64,000 nucleotides of DNA from Mycobacterium seoulense (GTDB taxonomy: Bacteria; Actinomycetota; Actinomycetes; Mycobacteriales; Mycobacteriaceae): positions 1,922,001 through 1,986,000 of the forward strand of contig NZ_AP022582.1 in assembly GCF_010731595.1 (NCBI RefSeq), read 5' to 3'. This document shows, in pieces, positions 19,691 through 32,288 of the stretch. A program made the translations under genes and the position numbers. A model generated the notes under the pieces. That model did not search any database, was not told the origin of the DNA, and saw only the letters and a list, made by a program, of their open reading frames with translations. Numbering within the stretch: position 1 is the stretch's first letter; each line of letters starts with the position of its first letter.

Positions 19691-20742
19691 GGTTCCGCGG
19701 CCCGCTGATCGCATTGACCCTGTTCATGATCGTCTCGCTAACGCTGACCTGGCTGGTGTACGTGAGCCTGCGGCGCGACGTGGCCGGCAACACCGCCACG
19801 TATTCGGTGGTCTTCAGCGACGTGTACGGGCTACGCGAAGGCGACGACGTCCGCATGGCCGGCGTTCGCGTCGGCCGAGTCGAGAAGATCGAGCTTGACG
19901 GGACACTGGCGAAGGTCTCGTTCGTGGTGCAGCAGGAACAGCGGTTGTTCGGGAACACCCTCGCGTCGGTGACCTACCAGAACATCGTCGGCCAGCGTTA
20001 TCTCGGGCTGTCGTTGGGTAAGGACGGCAGCCCGCAGCTGCTCCCACCGGGCAGCACGATCCCCCTGGAACGCACCGAACCCTCATTCGACGTCACCACG
20101 CTGCTCAACGGCTACGAGCCGTTGTTCAGCCTGCTGAACCCCCATGATGCCGACAACCTCACCAAGGGCATCATTGCCTCGCTGCAGGGCGACACGTCGT
20201 CGCTGGCGACGCTGGTCGGCCAGACCTCCACGCTCACACAGACATTCGCGGGACGGGACCAGGCCCTGGGCACCGTGATCACCAATCTCAACAAGGTGAT
20301 GGGCAACCTCGCCGCACAGAACGACGATCTCGACGGGGTCATCGCGCAGACCCGCAGCATCGTCGGCGAGCTCGACGCCCGGCGCCCGGACCTGGTCGCC
20401 TCCGTGGGTTCCCTGGCCCGGGTGACCGGCCGGCTGTCGGCCTCGGCCACGGACGTCTATCCGGCGCTGCGCGAATTCATCGATCGCCAGCCCGGCGTCA
20501 CCAAACACATCATGGACGTCGAACCACAGGTGGCATTCTTCGGCGACAACATCCCGCTGCTGCTGAAGGGGCTCACCCGGGTCGGCAACCAGGGCGCCTA
20601 CGGAAACGCCTACGTCTGCGACGTGAACTTCATGGGGTTCTTCCCCGGCCTCAACGACGTGGTGCCGATCATCGTCAACGCCGCCACGCCCGGTAACAAA
20701 GCGTGGCACACGCCGAGATGCAGGAGCACGGCCGATGGCTGA
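19687..20742 (+). CDS. mceB: MceB, Mce-family protein
   Basis: 351-residue Mce protein, second of six. Membrane helix at about 7-27 (LIALTLFMIVSLTLTWLVYV), MCE domain at about 38-115 with VYGLREGDDVRMAGVRVGRV and YQNIVGQRYLGLSLG, then the long alpha-helical needle region. A pair of cysteines near the C-terminus (AYVCDVNF and PRCRSTADG) is likely to form a disulfide, as in other Mce proteins. It overlaps mceA by 4 bases and mceC by 8 bases. Confidence 0.93.
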   Translation: MRFRGPLIALTLFMIVSLTLTWLVYVSLRRDVAGNTATYSVVFSDVYGLREGDDVRMAGVRVGRVEKIELDGTLAKVSFVVQQEQRLFGNTLASVTYQNIVGQRYLGLSLGKDGSPQLLPPGSTIPLERTEPSFDVTTLLNGYEPLFSLLNPHDADNLTKGIIASLQGDTSSLATLVGQTSTLTQTFAGRDQALGTVITNLNKVMGNLAAQNDDLDGVIAQTRSIVGELDARRPDLVASVGSLARVTGRLSASATDVYPALREFIDRQPGVTKHIMDVEPQVAFFGDNIPLLLKGLTRVGNQGAYGNAYVCDVNFMGFFPGLNDVVPIIVNAATPGNKAWHTPRCRSTADG

Positions 20743-21781
20743 CCCGTCCCTATGGCGGCGGATGACGAAGCGTCCGCTGGAGAGCTACAACAAGACATGG
20801 CTCGGGTTCATCGCCGTCGCGGTGGTGGCGGTGATCATCGGGGTGATGTTGCTCGTGCACGCGCTCGGCGCCGGATACCGCCATTACACCGCCGAGTTTC
20901 TCCAGGCGGCCTCGTTGCGGGCCGGCAACCCGATCGTGGTCGCGGGCATCCCGGTGGGCAACGTCACCAGCATGAAACTGGCTGGCGACCATGTAGAGGC
21001 GGGGCTGAAGATCCGGGACAACATCGCGCTGGGCAAGGATTCCCGGGCGCAGATCAAGGTCACCACCATCCTGGGCTCACGTTATCTGGCGCTGGAACCC
21101 AGCGGCCCGGCGCACCTGCCCGACAACACCTTCGACCTGGCCCATACCGAGGTCCCCTACGACCTGCAGGCCGCATTGCAGGACGCCACCACCACTTTCG
21201 AGCAGGTCGACTCCGACCGGTTCGCGCAATCGCTTGCGGTGCTCGGTAAGCAGCTCGAGGGCCTGCCCGCGGTGGTACCCCAGGCCATTTCAAACATCAA
21301 CACGCTCTCGTCGATCATCGCGATACGGCGAGACCAACTGGGCCAGCTGCTGCGCAGCACCGAACTGGTGACCAACATGCTGCGGCGCCAGCAGGCCGGC
21401 ATCGGCACCCTCGTCGACCAGGGCCAAGACCTGCTAGGCCAATTCGTCGCGCGGCGCGCGGTTTTCCACGCGATGATGCAATCGCTGTCGAGCCTGGTCG
21501 ACACCATGAGCCAGGTCGTGGTGAACGACCGCTCGGGCGTGGACGCGCTGATCAAGGACATCCGGGACTTCACCAACTTGATGTCTCAACACGACGACCT
21601 GCTGCACAGCATGCTGCAAACCAGCCCGATCTTCTTCCGCGAGGCGGCCAACCTCACGGGTGACGGCAACGCGATCAACTTCAACGCCCCCAACGTTCCG
21701 TTGATCGACTCGTGGATGTGCGCCATCAGCGGCCGCGCCAAGCAGTTCGGAATGATCCAGTATTTCAAGGACTGCAAGTGA
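20735..21781 (+). CDS. mceC: MceC, Mce-family protein
   Basis: 348-residue Mce protein. Membrane helix at about 22-45, MCE domain about 50-125 (LRAGNPIVVAGIPVGNV, TTILGSRYLALEPSG), then a helical region and a C-terminal segment with paired cysteines (SWMCAISG, YFKDCK). A ribosome site (CAGGAG) lies 10 bases before the ATG, inside mceB. The mceD start overlaps the stop by GTGA. Confidence 0.93.
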   Translation: MADPSLWRRMTKRPLESYNKTWLGFIAVAVVAVIIGVMLLVHALGAGYRHYTAEFLQAASLRAGNPIVVAGIPVGNVTSMKLAGDHVEAGLKIRDNIALGKDSRAQIKVTTILGSRYLALEPSGPAHLPDNTFDLAHTEVPYDLQAALQDATTTFEQVDSDRFAQSLAVLGKQLEGLPAVVPQAISNINTLSSIIAIRRDQLGQLLRSTELVTNMLRRQQAGIGTLVDQGQDLLGQFVARRAVFHAMMQSLSSLVDTMSQVVVNDRSGVDALIKDIRDFTNLMSQHDDLLHSMLQTSPIFFREAANLTGDGNAINFNAPNVPLIDSWMCAISGRAKQFGMIQYFKDCK

Positions 21782-22884
21782 AGGGCCGGGTGCTGACGAT
21801 GGTGACCGCCGTCGCGGTCATCGCCGCGACGATCGGCATCGGCTGGTGGTACCTGGGTTCCGACGACGACACGATCACGTTGACTGCCCAATTCGACAGC
21901 GCCTCAGGTCTTTACGAGGGCAATGAGGTGGCGGTGCTGGGCATGCCGGTCGGCAAGATCACCAAAATCACCGCGAAGGGCGGCTATGTGGAAGTCGAAT
22001 TCACCGTCGACCGCCACGTCAAAGTTCCCGCCACCGCCCAAGCCGTCACAGTGTCGACCTCCATCCTGACCGACCGGCAGATCGAACTCACGCCGCCCTA
22101 TCACGGCGGACCGACCCTTCAGAACCACGACACCATCGGGTTGCCCCGGACCAAGACGCCAGTCGAATTCAGCAGCGTCCTCAACGTCCTGGACAAGGTG
22201 ACCAAATCGCTCGCGGGCGACGGCCACGGCGGCGGCCCGATCGCCGATGTGCTGGGCGGGGGCACCGAAGTGGTCAAGGGCAACGGCGAACGGATCAAAG
22301 CGGCGCTGGGCGAGCTGTCCAAGGCGCTGCGGCTGTCCAGCGACGGCGGGGCGGCGACCCGCGAGCAGATCACCACGATCGTGAAAAACATCAGCACCCT
22401 GTTCGATGCCGTGTCGGCCAACGACGCCAAGTTGCGCGAATTCGCTTCCACCATCCACCAAGTCAGCCAGATCATGGCCGACGAGGACATCGGCAGCGGC
22501 AGCACGGGAAGGAAACTCGACCAGCTGATCCAGCGCGCCGGCGACCTGCTCGACGCCAACCGCGACAACATCAAGCAGGGCGTGCTGAACGGCAACGCCA
22601 CCCTGAAGATGGTGACCGACCAGCGTCGCGACCTGGCCGAGCTCCTGGATCTGGCTCCGCTGGTGGCCGACAACGCCTACAACATGATCGACCGCGCGAA
22701 CGGCAGCGTCCGCGCCCGCTTCCTCACCGATCGGTTGCTCTTCGACAGCCAGTACACCAAAGAGATCTGCAACCTGATGGGCCTGCGGCAACTGGGCTGC
22801 AGCACCGGAACCATCCAGGATTTCGGTCCCGATTTCGGGTTGACCTATGTGCTGGACGGAATGGCCGCCATGGGGCAGAAATGA
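21778..22884 (+). CDS. mceD: MceD, Mce-family protein
   Basis: 368-residue Mce protein from GTG 21778, which overlaps the mceC stop (GTGA). The first 25 residues form the membrane helix (MVTAVAVIAATIGIGWWYLG). The MCE domain follows, with GLYEGNEVAVLGMPVGKIT and VSTSILTDRQIELTP. The downstream helical part is rich in Asp/Lys/Asn, and the C-terminus has the CNLMGLRQLGCS Cys pair. A longer frame from 21712 runs inside mceC and is rejected. Confidence 0.93.
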   Translation: MKGRVLTMVTAVAVIAATIGIGWWYLGSDDDTITLTAQFDSASGLYEGNEVAVLGMPVGKITKITAKGGYVEVEFTVDRHVKVPATAQAVTVSTSILTDRQIELTPPYHGGPTLQNHDTIGLPRTKTPVEFSSVLNVLDKVTKSLAGDGHGGGPIADVLGGGTEVVKGNGERIKAALGELSKALRLSSDGGAATREQITTIVKNISTLFDAVSANDAKLREFASTIHQVSQIMADEDIGSGSTGRKLDQLIQRAGDLLDANRDNIKQGVLNGNATLKMVTDQRRDLAELLDLAPLVADNAYNMIDRANGSVRARFLTDRLLFDSQYTKEICNLMGLRQLGCSTGTIQDFGPDFGLTYVLDGMAAMGQK

Positions 22885-24104
22885 CGGCCGCGGGCACGCG
22901 GGGAATGCTGGCGGTGGCGGCCGCGGCGATGGTGACCGCGGGATGCGCCACGAACGGCCTTGCCAGCCTGCCCCTTCCGGCCCCGGGACTGGGTTCGGGA
23001 GGCTATTCGCTGAACGCGGTGTTCTCCAACGCGCTCAACCTGCCGATGAACGCCAAGGTGAAGCTGGCCGGCGCCGACGTCGGACAGCTCGAATCGATGG
23101 TCGCCCGCAACTACACCGCGGTCACCAGGCTGCGCATCAGGGACGGCGTACAACTGCCCCGCGGCAGCACCGCCGAATTGCGGACCGCGACACCATTGGG
23201 TGACGTGTTCGTCGCGCTGAAGCCGCCGGCCGCCGGGGAACCGGACGGACCGCTGTTGAAGGACGGCGACACCATCGGCCTGGAGTCGACGGCGGCGGCC
23301 GCGACAGTGGAGTCGGTGCTGAGCTCGGCGGCGATTTTGGTGAACGGTGGGGCGGTACGCAACTTCACCAACATCATCAACGGTTTCGGCAAGGCGACCG
23401 GTGACCAGGGCCAGGCCTTCGGTGACACGATCCGCAAGTCGAACCAGCTGCTCGGGACCCTGGATTCGCGGTCCGATCAGATCTCGACCGCGTTGACCCA
23501 ATTGTCGCGGCTGGCCGATCAACTCGACGCCGAGGATCAGACGATCAGCGACCTGGTGGCGGCTGCCGGTCCCGCCACTTCGGCCCTGGCCGACAACACC
23601 ACCCAGATTTCGGATCTGGCCGTCCAGGTGGGTGACACCTCCCGGTTGCTGGCCAGGTTCCCGTCGATCGGCGGGACCGACACCAGCGGCCGCAGCATCA
23701 TCCGCGACCTGAACACCGTCGCCGGGGCCGCCAACGACGTTGCGGTGAGCCCGGATACCAGCTGGCTGGCGCTGAACCGGTTGATTCCCGCGTTGGTCAA
23801 ATCGACGGCGGGCAACTCGATTTCGGTGCACGTGAGCGTGGATAAGATCATGCTCGGCTCGATCCCCGATATCGGATTCCCCGGTGACATCGGGCTGCAC
23901 GGACCGCACCACTACAACGTGAACCTGCTCGTCGGGACCCTCAAGTACACCCTGTGGCGGCTGCAGGAACGCGTCGTCGGCCGGGGGCCCAACTCGCCTC
24001 AGGTTCCCGTCATACCGGACCCCAACATCCCGGGCCAGATCGACGTCGCACCGGGACCGCCGCCACCACCGCCACCACCGCCGGCGCCGGGACCGCAACC
24101 GTGA
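22881..24104 (+). CDS. mceE: MceE, Mce-family lipoprotein
   Basis: 407-residue member that is a lipoprotein rather than a membrane-helix protein, as is usual for MceE (LprK-type). The signal peptide ends VTAGC with the lipidated Cys22. The MCE domain has NLPMNAKVKLAGADVGQLESM and TATPLGDVFVALKPP. It ends in a poly-proline stretch (nine consecutive prolines in PGPPPPPPPPPAPGP). It overlaps mceD (ATGA) and mceF (GTGA). Confidence 0.94.
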   Translation: MTAAGTRGMLAVAAAAMVTAGCATNGLASLPLPAPGLGSGGYSLNAVFSNALNLPMNAKVKLAGADVGQLESMVARNYTAVTRLRIRDGVQLPRGSTAELRTATPLGDVFVALKPPAAGEPDGPLLKDGDTIGLESTAAAATVESVLSSAAILVNGGAVRNFTNIINGFGKATGDQGQAFGDTIRKSNQLLGTLDSRSDQISTALTQLSRLADQLDAEDQTISDLVAAAGPATSALADNTTQISDLAVQVGDTSRLLARFPSIGGTDTSGRSIIRDLNTVAGAANDVAVSPDTSWLALNRLIPALVKSTAGNSISVHVSVDKIMLGSIPDIGFPGDIGLHGPHHYNVNLLVGTLKYTLWRLQERVVGRGPNSPQVPVIPDPNIPGQIDVAPGPPPPPPPPPAPGPQP

Positions 24105-25360
24105 ACCGCGCCGTCGGCGACTTCGCCAACCTCACCGTCCGGGCGGTGCGGGCCGGTCACCGGCGACAGGTCTGGCTGTCGGTGGCCGGATTGGTGCTCA
24201 TCCTGGTCGTCGCGACCGCCTATCTGATGATCGGCGCACTGCGGGTGAAGCCGTTCGCCTCGTCCTATCGGGTCACCGTGCAGTTGCCGGAATCCGGTGG
24301 CCTGCTGCCCAATCAGGATGTCGCCCTGCGGGGCGTGCGCGTTGGCCGGGTCGAGTCGCTGCGGATCACCGACAACGGGGTGAACGCGATCGCCAGCATC
24401 ACGTCGCAGGTGCGGATCCCGGCGAACAGCGTCGTGCACGTGTCGGCCCTCTCGCCGGCCGGCGAGCAGTACATCAACTTCGAGGCCGCATCCGACGCGG
24501 GGCCGTATCTGCACAACGGCAGCGTCATCACCTCCGACCACGCGGACGTCCCGGTCAGCCTGGCACAGTTGCTCGGCGACGCCGACGGGCTGCTGGCCCA
24601 GGTCGACCCCCACAAGATCGAGTCGATCAAAAAGGAATTGAGCCTGAGCAGGGAGGGACCGGCGAAGCTGACCGCCATCGTCGACGGCGGCACGTTCCTG
24701 CTTTCCACGCTCGATTCGGTGCTGCCCCAGACCACCAGCATCCTCAAGACCAGTCGCGTCGTACTCACCCTGGCAAGCGACAAGAACGCCGGGCTGGGCT
24801 CTGCCGCAACGGAACTCAACGGGACCCTGGCCGGCGTGGCCAGGATGCAGGCCGGCTATCGCCGTTTGACGGCGCAGACACCGCGCACGCTGTCGGCCGT
24901 CGACAATCTGTTCGCCGACAATTCCGACACGATGGTGCAACTGTTGGGCAGCATGGCCACCATGTCGCAGCTGCTCTACCTGCGGGTCCCGGCGCTCAAC
25001 GCGCTGTTCCCCGACTACCGTGGGTCGGTGTTGGACGCCGTGACGAGCGCCTTTCACGACGGCGGTGTCTGGGCCACGGCCGACCTCTATCCCCGCTACG
25101 TGTGCGACTACGGGACGCCGTCGCACCCCTCTTCGGCCGCGGACTACTACGAGCCGTTCATGTACACCTACTGCCGCGACGACGACCCCGCGGTCTCGAT
25201 CCGCGGCGCCAAGAACGCGCCGCGGCCGGGCGGCGACGACACCGCCGGCCCGCCGCCGGGGGCGAACCTGGGCCAACGTACGGATCCGACCCCGCGGGGT
25301 CGATACACCATTCCCACCCCCTACGGCGGCCCGCCGCTGCCGATCGAACCGCCGCATTAG
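24101..25360 (+). CDS. mceF: MceF, Mce-family protein
   Basis: Last of the six Mce subunits, 419 residues from GTG 24101 within the mceE stop. Membrane helix at about 23-45 (VAGLVLILVVATAYLMIGAL), MCE domain about 50-130 with GGLLPNQDVALRGVRVGRVE and SALSPAGEQYINFEA, then the helical region and a Tyr-rich segment with cysteines (YPRYVCDYG, YTYCRDD). The Pro/Gly-rich tail ends at 25360. The six Mce proteins together should form the periplasmic tube of the importer. Confidence 0.93.
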   Translation: MNRAVGDFANLTVRAVRAGHRRQVWLSVAGLVLILVVATAYLMIGALRVKPFASSYRVTVQLPESGGLLPNQDVALRGVRVGRVESLRITDNGVNAIASITSQVRIPANSVVHVSALSPAGEQYINFEAASDAGPYLHNGSVITSDHADVPVSLAQLLGDADGLLAQVDPHKIESIKKELSLSREGPAKLTAIVDGGTFLLSTLDSVLPQTTSILKTSRVVLTLASDKNAGLGSAATELNGTLAGVARMQAGYRRLTAQTPRTLSAVDNLFADNSDTMVQLLGSMATMSQLLYLRVPALNALFPDYRGSVLDAVTSAFHDGGVWATADLYPRYVCDYGTPSHPSSAADYYEPFMYTYCRDDDPAVSIRGAKNAPRPGGDDTAGPPPGANLGQRTDPTPRGRYTIPTPYGGPPLPIEPPH

Positions 25361-25398
25361 AGCCGCAAACCAGCCGAGCCAATCGTTAGGAGCCGATC

Positions 25399-26118
25399 GT
25401 GATCGTGACCACCGTGAAGAACCCGAAAGCCAAGGCGCGCGCCGAAGCGCGACCGGATGCCGAAACACCGCACGGCGCAGCTGAAGACGCCGGTGACCCA
25501 CGCGCCGACGAGCCCGTCGCCGTGGCCACCGGCGAGGCCGACGTAGCGGCCGACGGGGACCTAGCGGCCGGCGGGGACGACGAGGGCGAGGGTGCGCTGC
25601 TCAACCGCAAACGTCCCGAGGCCGAGCGCCGCAAGCGACCCTGGCGGCGGTATCTGCGTCGCAGCGCGCTGCCCGCCTTACTCGTTGCCGCACTTGCCAT
25701 TTCGGGGTTTCTCGGCTGGCGGCAGTGGCAAGATCATCAGGTCAGGCTGGCCGGCGAACAGGCCCAACAGGCGGCCATCGGCTACGCGCAGGTGCTGACG
25801 AGCATCGATTCGAACAAGGTCGACGAGAACTTCAGGCAGGTTCTCGACGGCGCGACGGGCGAGTTCAAAGACATGTATACCCAGTCCAGCGTCAAGCTCC
25901 GGCAGCTGCTGATCGACAACAAGGCGACCGCGCACGGCGTGGTGGTGGACTCGGCGATCCAGTCCCAATCCACGAACAAGGTTGTCGTGCTCGTCTTCAT
26001 CGACCAGACCGTCACCAACACCGCCGCGCCCGACCCGCGCATCGATCGCAGCCGGATCAAGATGACCATGGAAAAGGTCGACGGTCGCTGGCGGGCAAGC
26101 AAAGTCCAACTCCTCTGA
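25399..26118 (+). CDS. Mce-associated membrane protein (Mas family)
   Basis: 239-residue accessory protein. It has a long acidic/Ala-rich cytoplasmic N-terminus (1-85), one membrane helix at about 89-108 (ALPALLVAALAISGFLGW) and an extracytoplasmic NTF2-like domain with DSNKVDENFRQVLDGATGEF and VVLVFIDQTVTN, the pattern of Mce-associated (Mas) proteins. TAGGAG 7 bases before the GTG supports the start. Mas proteins stabilise Mce complexes and link them to accessory factors such as LucA; that role here is inference from family and position. Confidence 0.85.
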   Translation: MIVTTVKNPKAKARAEARPDAETPHGAAEDAGDPRADEPVAVATGEADVAADGDLAAGGDDEGEGALLNRKRPEAERRKRPWRRYLRRSALPALLVAALAISGFLGWRQWQDHQVRLAGEQAQQAAIGYAQVLTSIDSNKVDENFRQVLDGATGEFKDMYTQSSVKLRQLLIDNKATAHGVVVDSAIQSQSTNKVVVLVFIDQTVTNTAAPDPRIDRSRIKMTMEKVDGRWRASKVQLL

Positions 26119-26136
26119 GCCAGGCGGAGCCATCTC

Positions 26137-26904
26137 ATGCTCAAGACATTGTTGGCGGCGGCCGTATTGGTCGCGGCCGCAACGATTCCCACCACCGCCC
26201 CGGCGCACGCGTCCGCCCCCTCGTTCTGTGGCGAGCTGGGCGGCGACTGGGATGGCCAGTACTGCCACACCTCGGTGACGTCGGAACGCAAGGCCGTACG
26301 CGACATCAAGGTCGCCGTGCCCGACGACCTGGTCGACAATCCGACCGCGGGGCCGGCGATCCGCGACTACCTGCGCACCCTGGTCAACAACTGGAAGACG
26401 GCCAACGGCAGCATGGCCGCCGACAGCTACGGCGAGGAGAACTTCGAGGTATTCCGGCACGGCAACCTGCTCAGCGCGGTCTTCCACGAGGACTACCATG
26501 CCGACGGCCCGAAGCCCAACAACGCCTACCGGACCTTCACGTTCGACCTGGCCGGCGGCCGGCGGGTGCAGCTCGCCGACTTGACGACGTCAAATCCGCT
26601 GACCGCCATTCCCCCACTGGCTCAGCCGTTCATCGAAACCGCGCTCAACCAAGCGCCGCCGCCACACGACCCGGGAACCTACCCCTTCACCGTCGACCGC
26701 TGGACGCCGGACAAGGTCTACTCGGGGGCGTACAAGGCGTGGGCGGTGACGCCCGACGAGCTGATCCTGTACATGCCCGACTATCCGGTGGCCCACGACG
26801 AGCCACTCAACTTCACGCCCGGAGTCATGCAGTGGTTCATGGACGGGGGCACCGTGCAGGCGCACATCCCGCTGTCGGCGTTGAGTTCGGTGCTGCGCCT
26901 CTAG
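26137..26904 (+). CDS. Secreted MPT64/DUF3298-like protein
   Basis: 255-residue exported protein. Signal peptide at about 1-26 (ends PAHASA), then Cys31 and Cys43, matching the first Cys pair of MPT64. The C-terminal half has the DUF3298 pattern: AYKAWAVTPDELILYMPDY near residue 205 and AHIPLSALSSVLRL at the end, closely parallel to MPT64 as I remember it. It starts 18 bases after the Mas-like gene, so it is probably the last gene of the mce operon. MPT64 is an immunodominant secreted antigen. Function in lipid import is not known. Confidence 0.75.
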   Translation: MLKTLLAAAVLVAAATIPTTAPAHASAPSFCGELGGDWDGQYCHTSVTSERKAVRDIKVAVPDDLVDNPTAGPAIRDYLRTLVNNWKTANGSMAADSYGEENFEVFRHGNLLSAVFHEDYHADGPKPNNAYRTFTFDLAGGRRVQLADLTTSNPLTAIPPLAQPFIETALNQAPPPHDPGTYPFTVDRWTPDKVYSGAYKAWAVTPDELILYMPDYPVAHDEPLNFTPGVMQWFMDGGTVQAHIPLSALSSVLRL

Positions 26905-26924
26905 CGCGCGCCTCTGGGGTTGTC

Positions 26925-27206
26925 TCAGTTGGCCCTTCGGCGCCGCAGGTCGATCGATATCACGTCGGCAACGTGCTCGCTGCGCATCACCTGAGCGTCG
27001 TCGCCCGCGGATGCGCTGCTGCTCCGGGTCGAGAAACGGACGCTTGTCGCCAGATCGCTGTAGTCCCAGGCTAAATCGCTGACTTCGCGTTTCGTGCGGT
27101 CGAGCGCGGTGCACAGCGCTGAAACGATGCGCCGGACATGCACGACCGTGACGTTGACGGCTTCCACGGCGATGTCGGCAACCCGGTTCAACTCTCGCTC
27201 CAGCAT
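26925..27206 (-). CDS. Small conserved hypothetical protein
   Basis: 93-residue protein of unknown function, from the ATG at 27206 preceded by GGGGAGG 8 bases upstream. It is helical in character: MLERELNRVADIAVEAVNVT, then a Leu/Arg/Asp segment and a basic end (DLRRRRAN). No signal peptide and no domain I recognise. It lies 40 bases downstream of metH on the same strand and converges with the MPT64-like gene. Codon use looks normal for the region. Confidence 0.55.
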   Translation of the reverse strand: MLERELNRVADIAVEAVNVTVVHVRRIVSALCTALDRTKREVSDLAWDYSDLATSVRFSTRSSSASAGDDAQVMRSEHVADVISIDLRRRRAN

Positions 27207-27246
27207 GAACGTCCCCTCCCCTGGTGCGAATTCAACCACGTTGGGC

Positions 27247-31005
<3,759 letters not shown>

Positions 31006-31011
31006 GCGCGT

Positions 31012-31109
31012 TCCTTCCGTTACGGAAGGCGTCCTTGACTCTGCCGAGCGTGGCGGATACCGGCGGGGACCCGGTCCCCCCGATAACCGTTGCAACGCCT
31101 CTCGACCAG
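31012..31109 (-). promoter_or_regulatory. Candidate SAH-type riboswitch in the metH leader
   Basis: Reading the minus strand toward metH: P1 arms CTGGTCGAG (31101-31109) and CTCGGCAG (31041-31048); then GAGGCGTTGCAAC (31089-31101) with a GGGGAC-CGG-GTCCCC hairpin in the insert; then TCAAGGACGCCTT. GAGGCGT (31095-31101) can pair with ACGCCTT (31026-31032), the position of the SAH-riboswitch pseudoknot. The order and the GCGNTGCAA-like core follow the SAH riboswitch (P1, GAGCGCTGCAA, loop, CTCG, TCAA, GCGCTC). ACGCCTT also belongs to the hairpin that hides the ribosome site, so pseudoknot formation would free translation. Confidence 0.55.
31013..31029 (-). promoter_or_regulatory. Hairpin sequestering the metH Shine-Dalgarno
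   Basis: CCTTCCG-TAA-CGGAAGG is a perfect 7-bp stem with a 3-base loop. Its 3' arm (31013-31019 on the given strand) contains the GGAAGG of the metH ribosome site, 6 bases before the GTG. This is a typical translational OFF structure. Confidence 0.7.
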
Positions 31110-31397
31110 AAAAGTCTACGTCGTCACCCGACGTCTGGACGCCCAGCTCGACCCGACCCGCTCGGCGTTCGCGCTGCCCTTGCGCGCCGTCTCGCGGGAT
31201 CTTGCCGGCAATGTTGTAGTTACCAAGGTTAACGGGTTTGCAGCCGAACGTACTCCGGGTCGTGGCGGTGTCCGTTTGGCGGCAGTCACCCATAAGGATA
31301 GTCGTCCTATGCAAAGCCCCCGGTCGAGCGGCGATCGCCCGGCGATCCATGGCCACCGCGCCCCGAACATCGGGCCGCGAGGCCGTACGCTGATTCT
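31110..31397. other. Remainder of the metH/PAC2 divergent intergenic region
   Basis: About 290 bases upstream of the metH leader and of the PAC2 gene. Open frames here lack protein character. The promoters of both genes should lie here. I see no cobalamin-riboswitch core (no convincing B12 box with matching GCCACTG helix) and no repeats. Confidence 0.5.
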
Positions 31398-32288
31398 GTG
31401 ACCCCGCCCGAGGGCCCCCCCAATAGTGGAGCCGCACTGCCCGAACTGCAGAACACCATCGTCGTGGCGGCGTTCGAGGGCTGGAACGACGCCGGCGACG
31501 CCGCCAGCGACGCGTTGGAGCACCTCGAGGCCATCTGGGAAGCCGACCCGATCCTGGAGATCGACGACGAGGCCTATTACGACTACCAGGTGAATCGCCC
31601 GGTCATCCGGCAGGTCGACGGTGTCACGCGGGAGCTGGTGTGGCCGGCGATGCGGATCTCGCACTGCCGGCCGCCGGGCAGCGACCGCGACGTCGTGTTG
31701 ATGCATGGCGTGGAGCCCAACATGCGCTGGCGCACCTTCTGCGCCGAGCTGGTCGCCATCGCCGACAAACTGAACGTGGACACCGTGGTCATCCTGGGGG
31801 CTCTGCTGGCCGACACCCCCCACACCCGGCCGGTTCCCGTCTCGGGCGCGGCCTACAGCCCCGAGTCGGCGAAGCGCTTCGGGCTCGAGGAAAGCCGCTA
31901 CGAGGGGCCGACCGGCATCGCCGGGGTGTTCCAGGACGCCTGTGTGGCCGCCGGGATCCCGGCGGTGACGTTCTGGGCGGCGGTGCCGCACTACGTGTCG
32001 CAGCCGCCCAACCCGAAGGCGACGGTGGCACTGCTGCGCCGCGTGGAGGACGTCCTCGACATCGAGGTTCCGCTGGCCGACCTGCCGACGGAAGCCGAGG
32101 AGTGGGAGCAGGCGATCACCGAGATGGCCGCCGAGGACGAGGACCTGGCGGAGTACGTGCTGTCGCTGGAACAGCGCGGCGACGCCGAGGTCGACATGAA
32201 CGAGGCCCTGGGCAAGATCGACGGCGACGCGCTGGCGGCGGAATTTGAGCGGTATCTGCGCCGCCGCCGGCCCGGGTTCGGGCGCTAA
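31398..32288 (+). CDS. PAC2 family protein (Rv2125-like)
   Basis: 296-residue PAC2-domain protein starting at GTG. The family core is [21 protein letters not shown] near the N-terminus, [33 protein letters not shown] and [23 protein letters not shown]2 is related to a proteasome-assembly chaperone fold in eukaryotes, but the bacterial role is not known; the presence of a 20S proteasome in this organism makes an assembly role worth considering. It overlaps the stop of the next, convergent gene. Confidence 0.88.
   Translation: MTPPEGPPNSGAALPELQNTIVVAAFEGWNDAGDAASDALEHLEAIWEADPILEIDDEAYYDYQVNRPVIRQVDGVTRELVWPAMRISHCRPPGSDRDVVLMHGVEPNMRWRTFCAELVAIADKLNVDTVVILGALLADTPHTRPVPVSGAAYSPESAKRFGLEESRYEGPTGIAGVFQDACVAAGIPAVTFWAAVPHYVSQPPNPKATVALLRRVEDVLDIEVPLADLPTEAEEWEQAITEMAAEDEDLAEYVLSLEQRGDAEVDMNEALGKIDGDALAAEFERYLRRRRPGFGR

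Noticed and set aside
31012..31230. Cobalamin riboswitch for metH
   Set aside because: AGTCAAGGACGCC resembles a B12 box, but the other conserved cobalamin-riboswitch segments and helices are not visible. The SAH-type architecture fits better.
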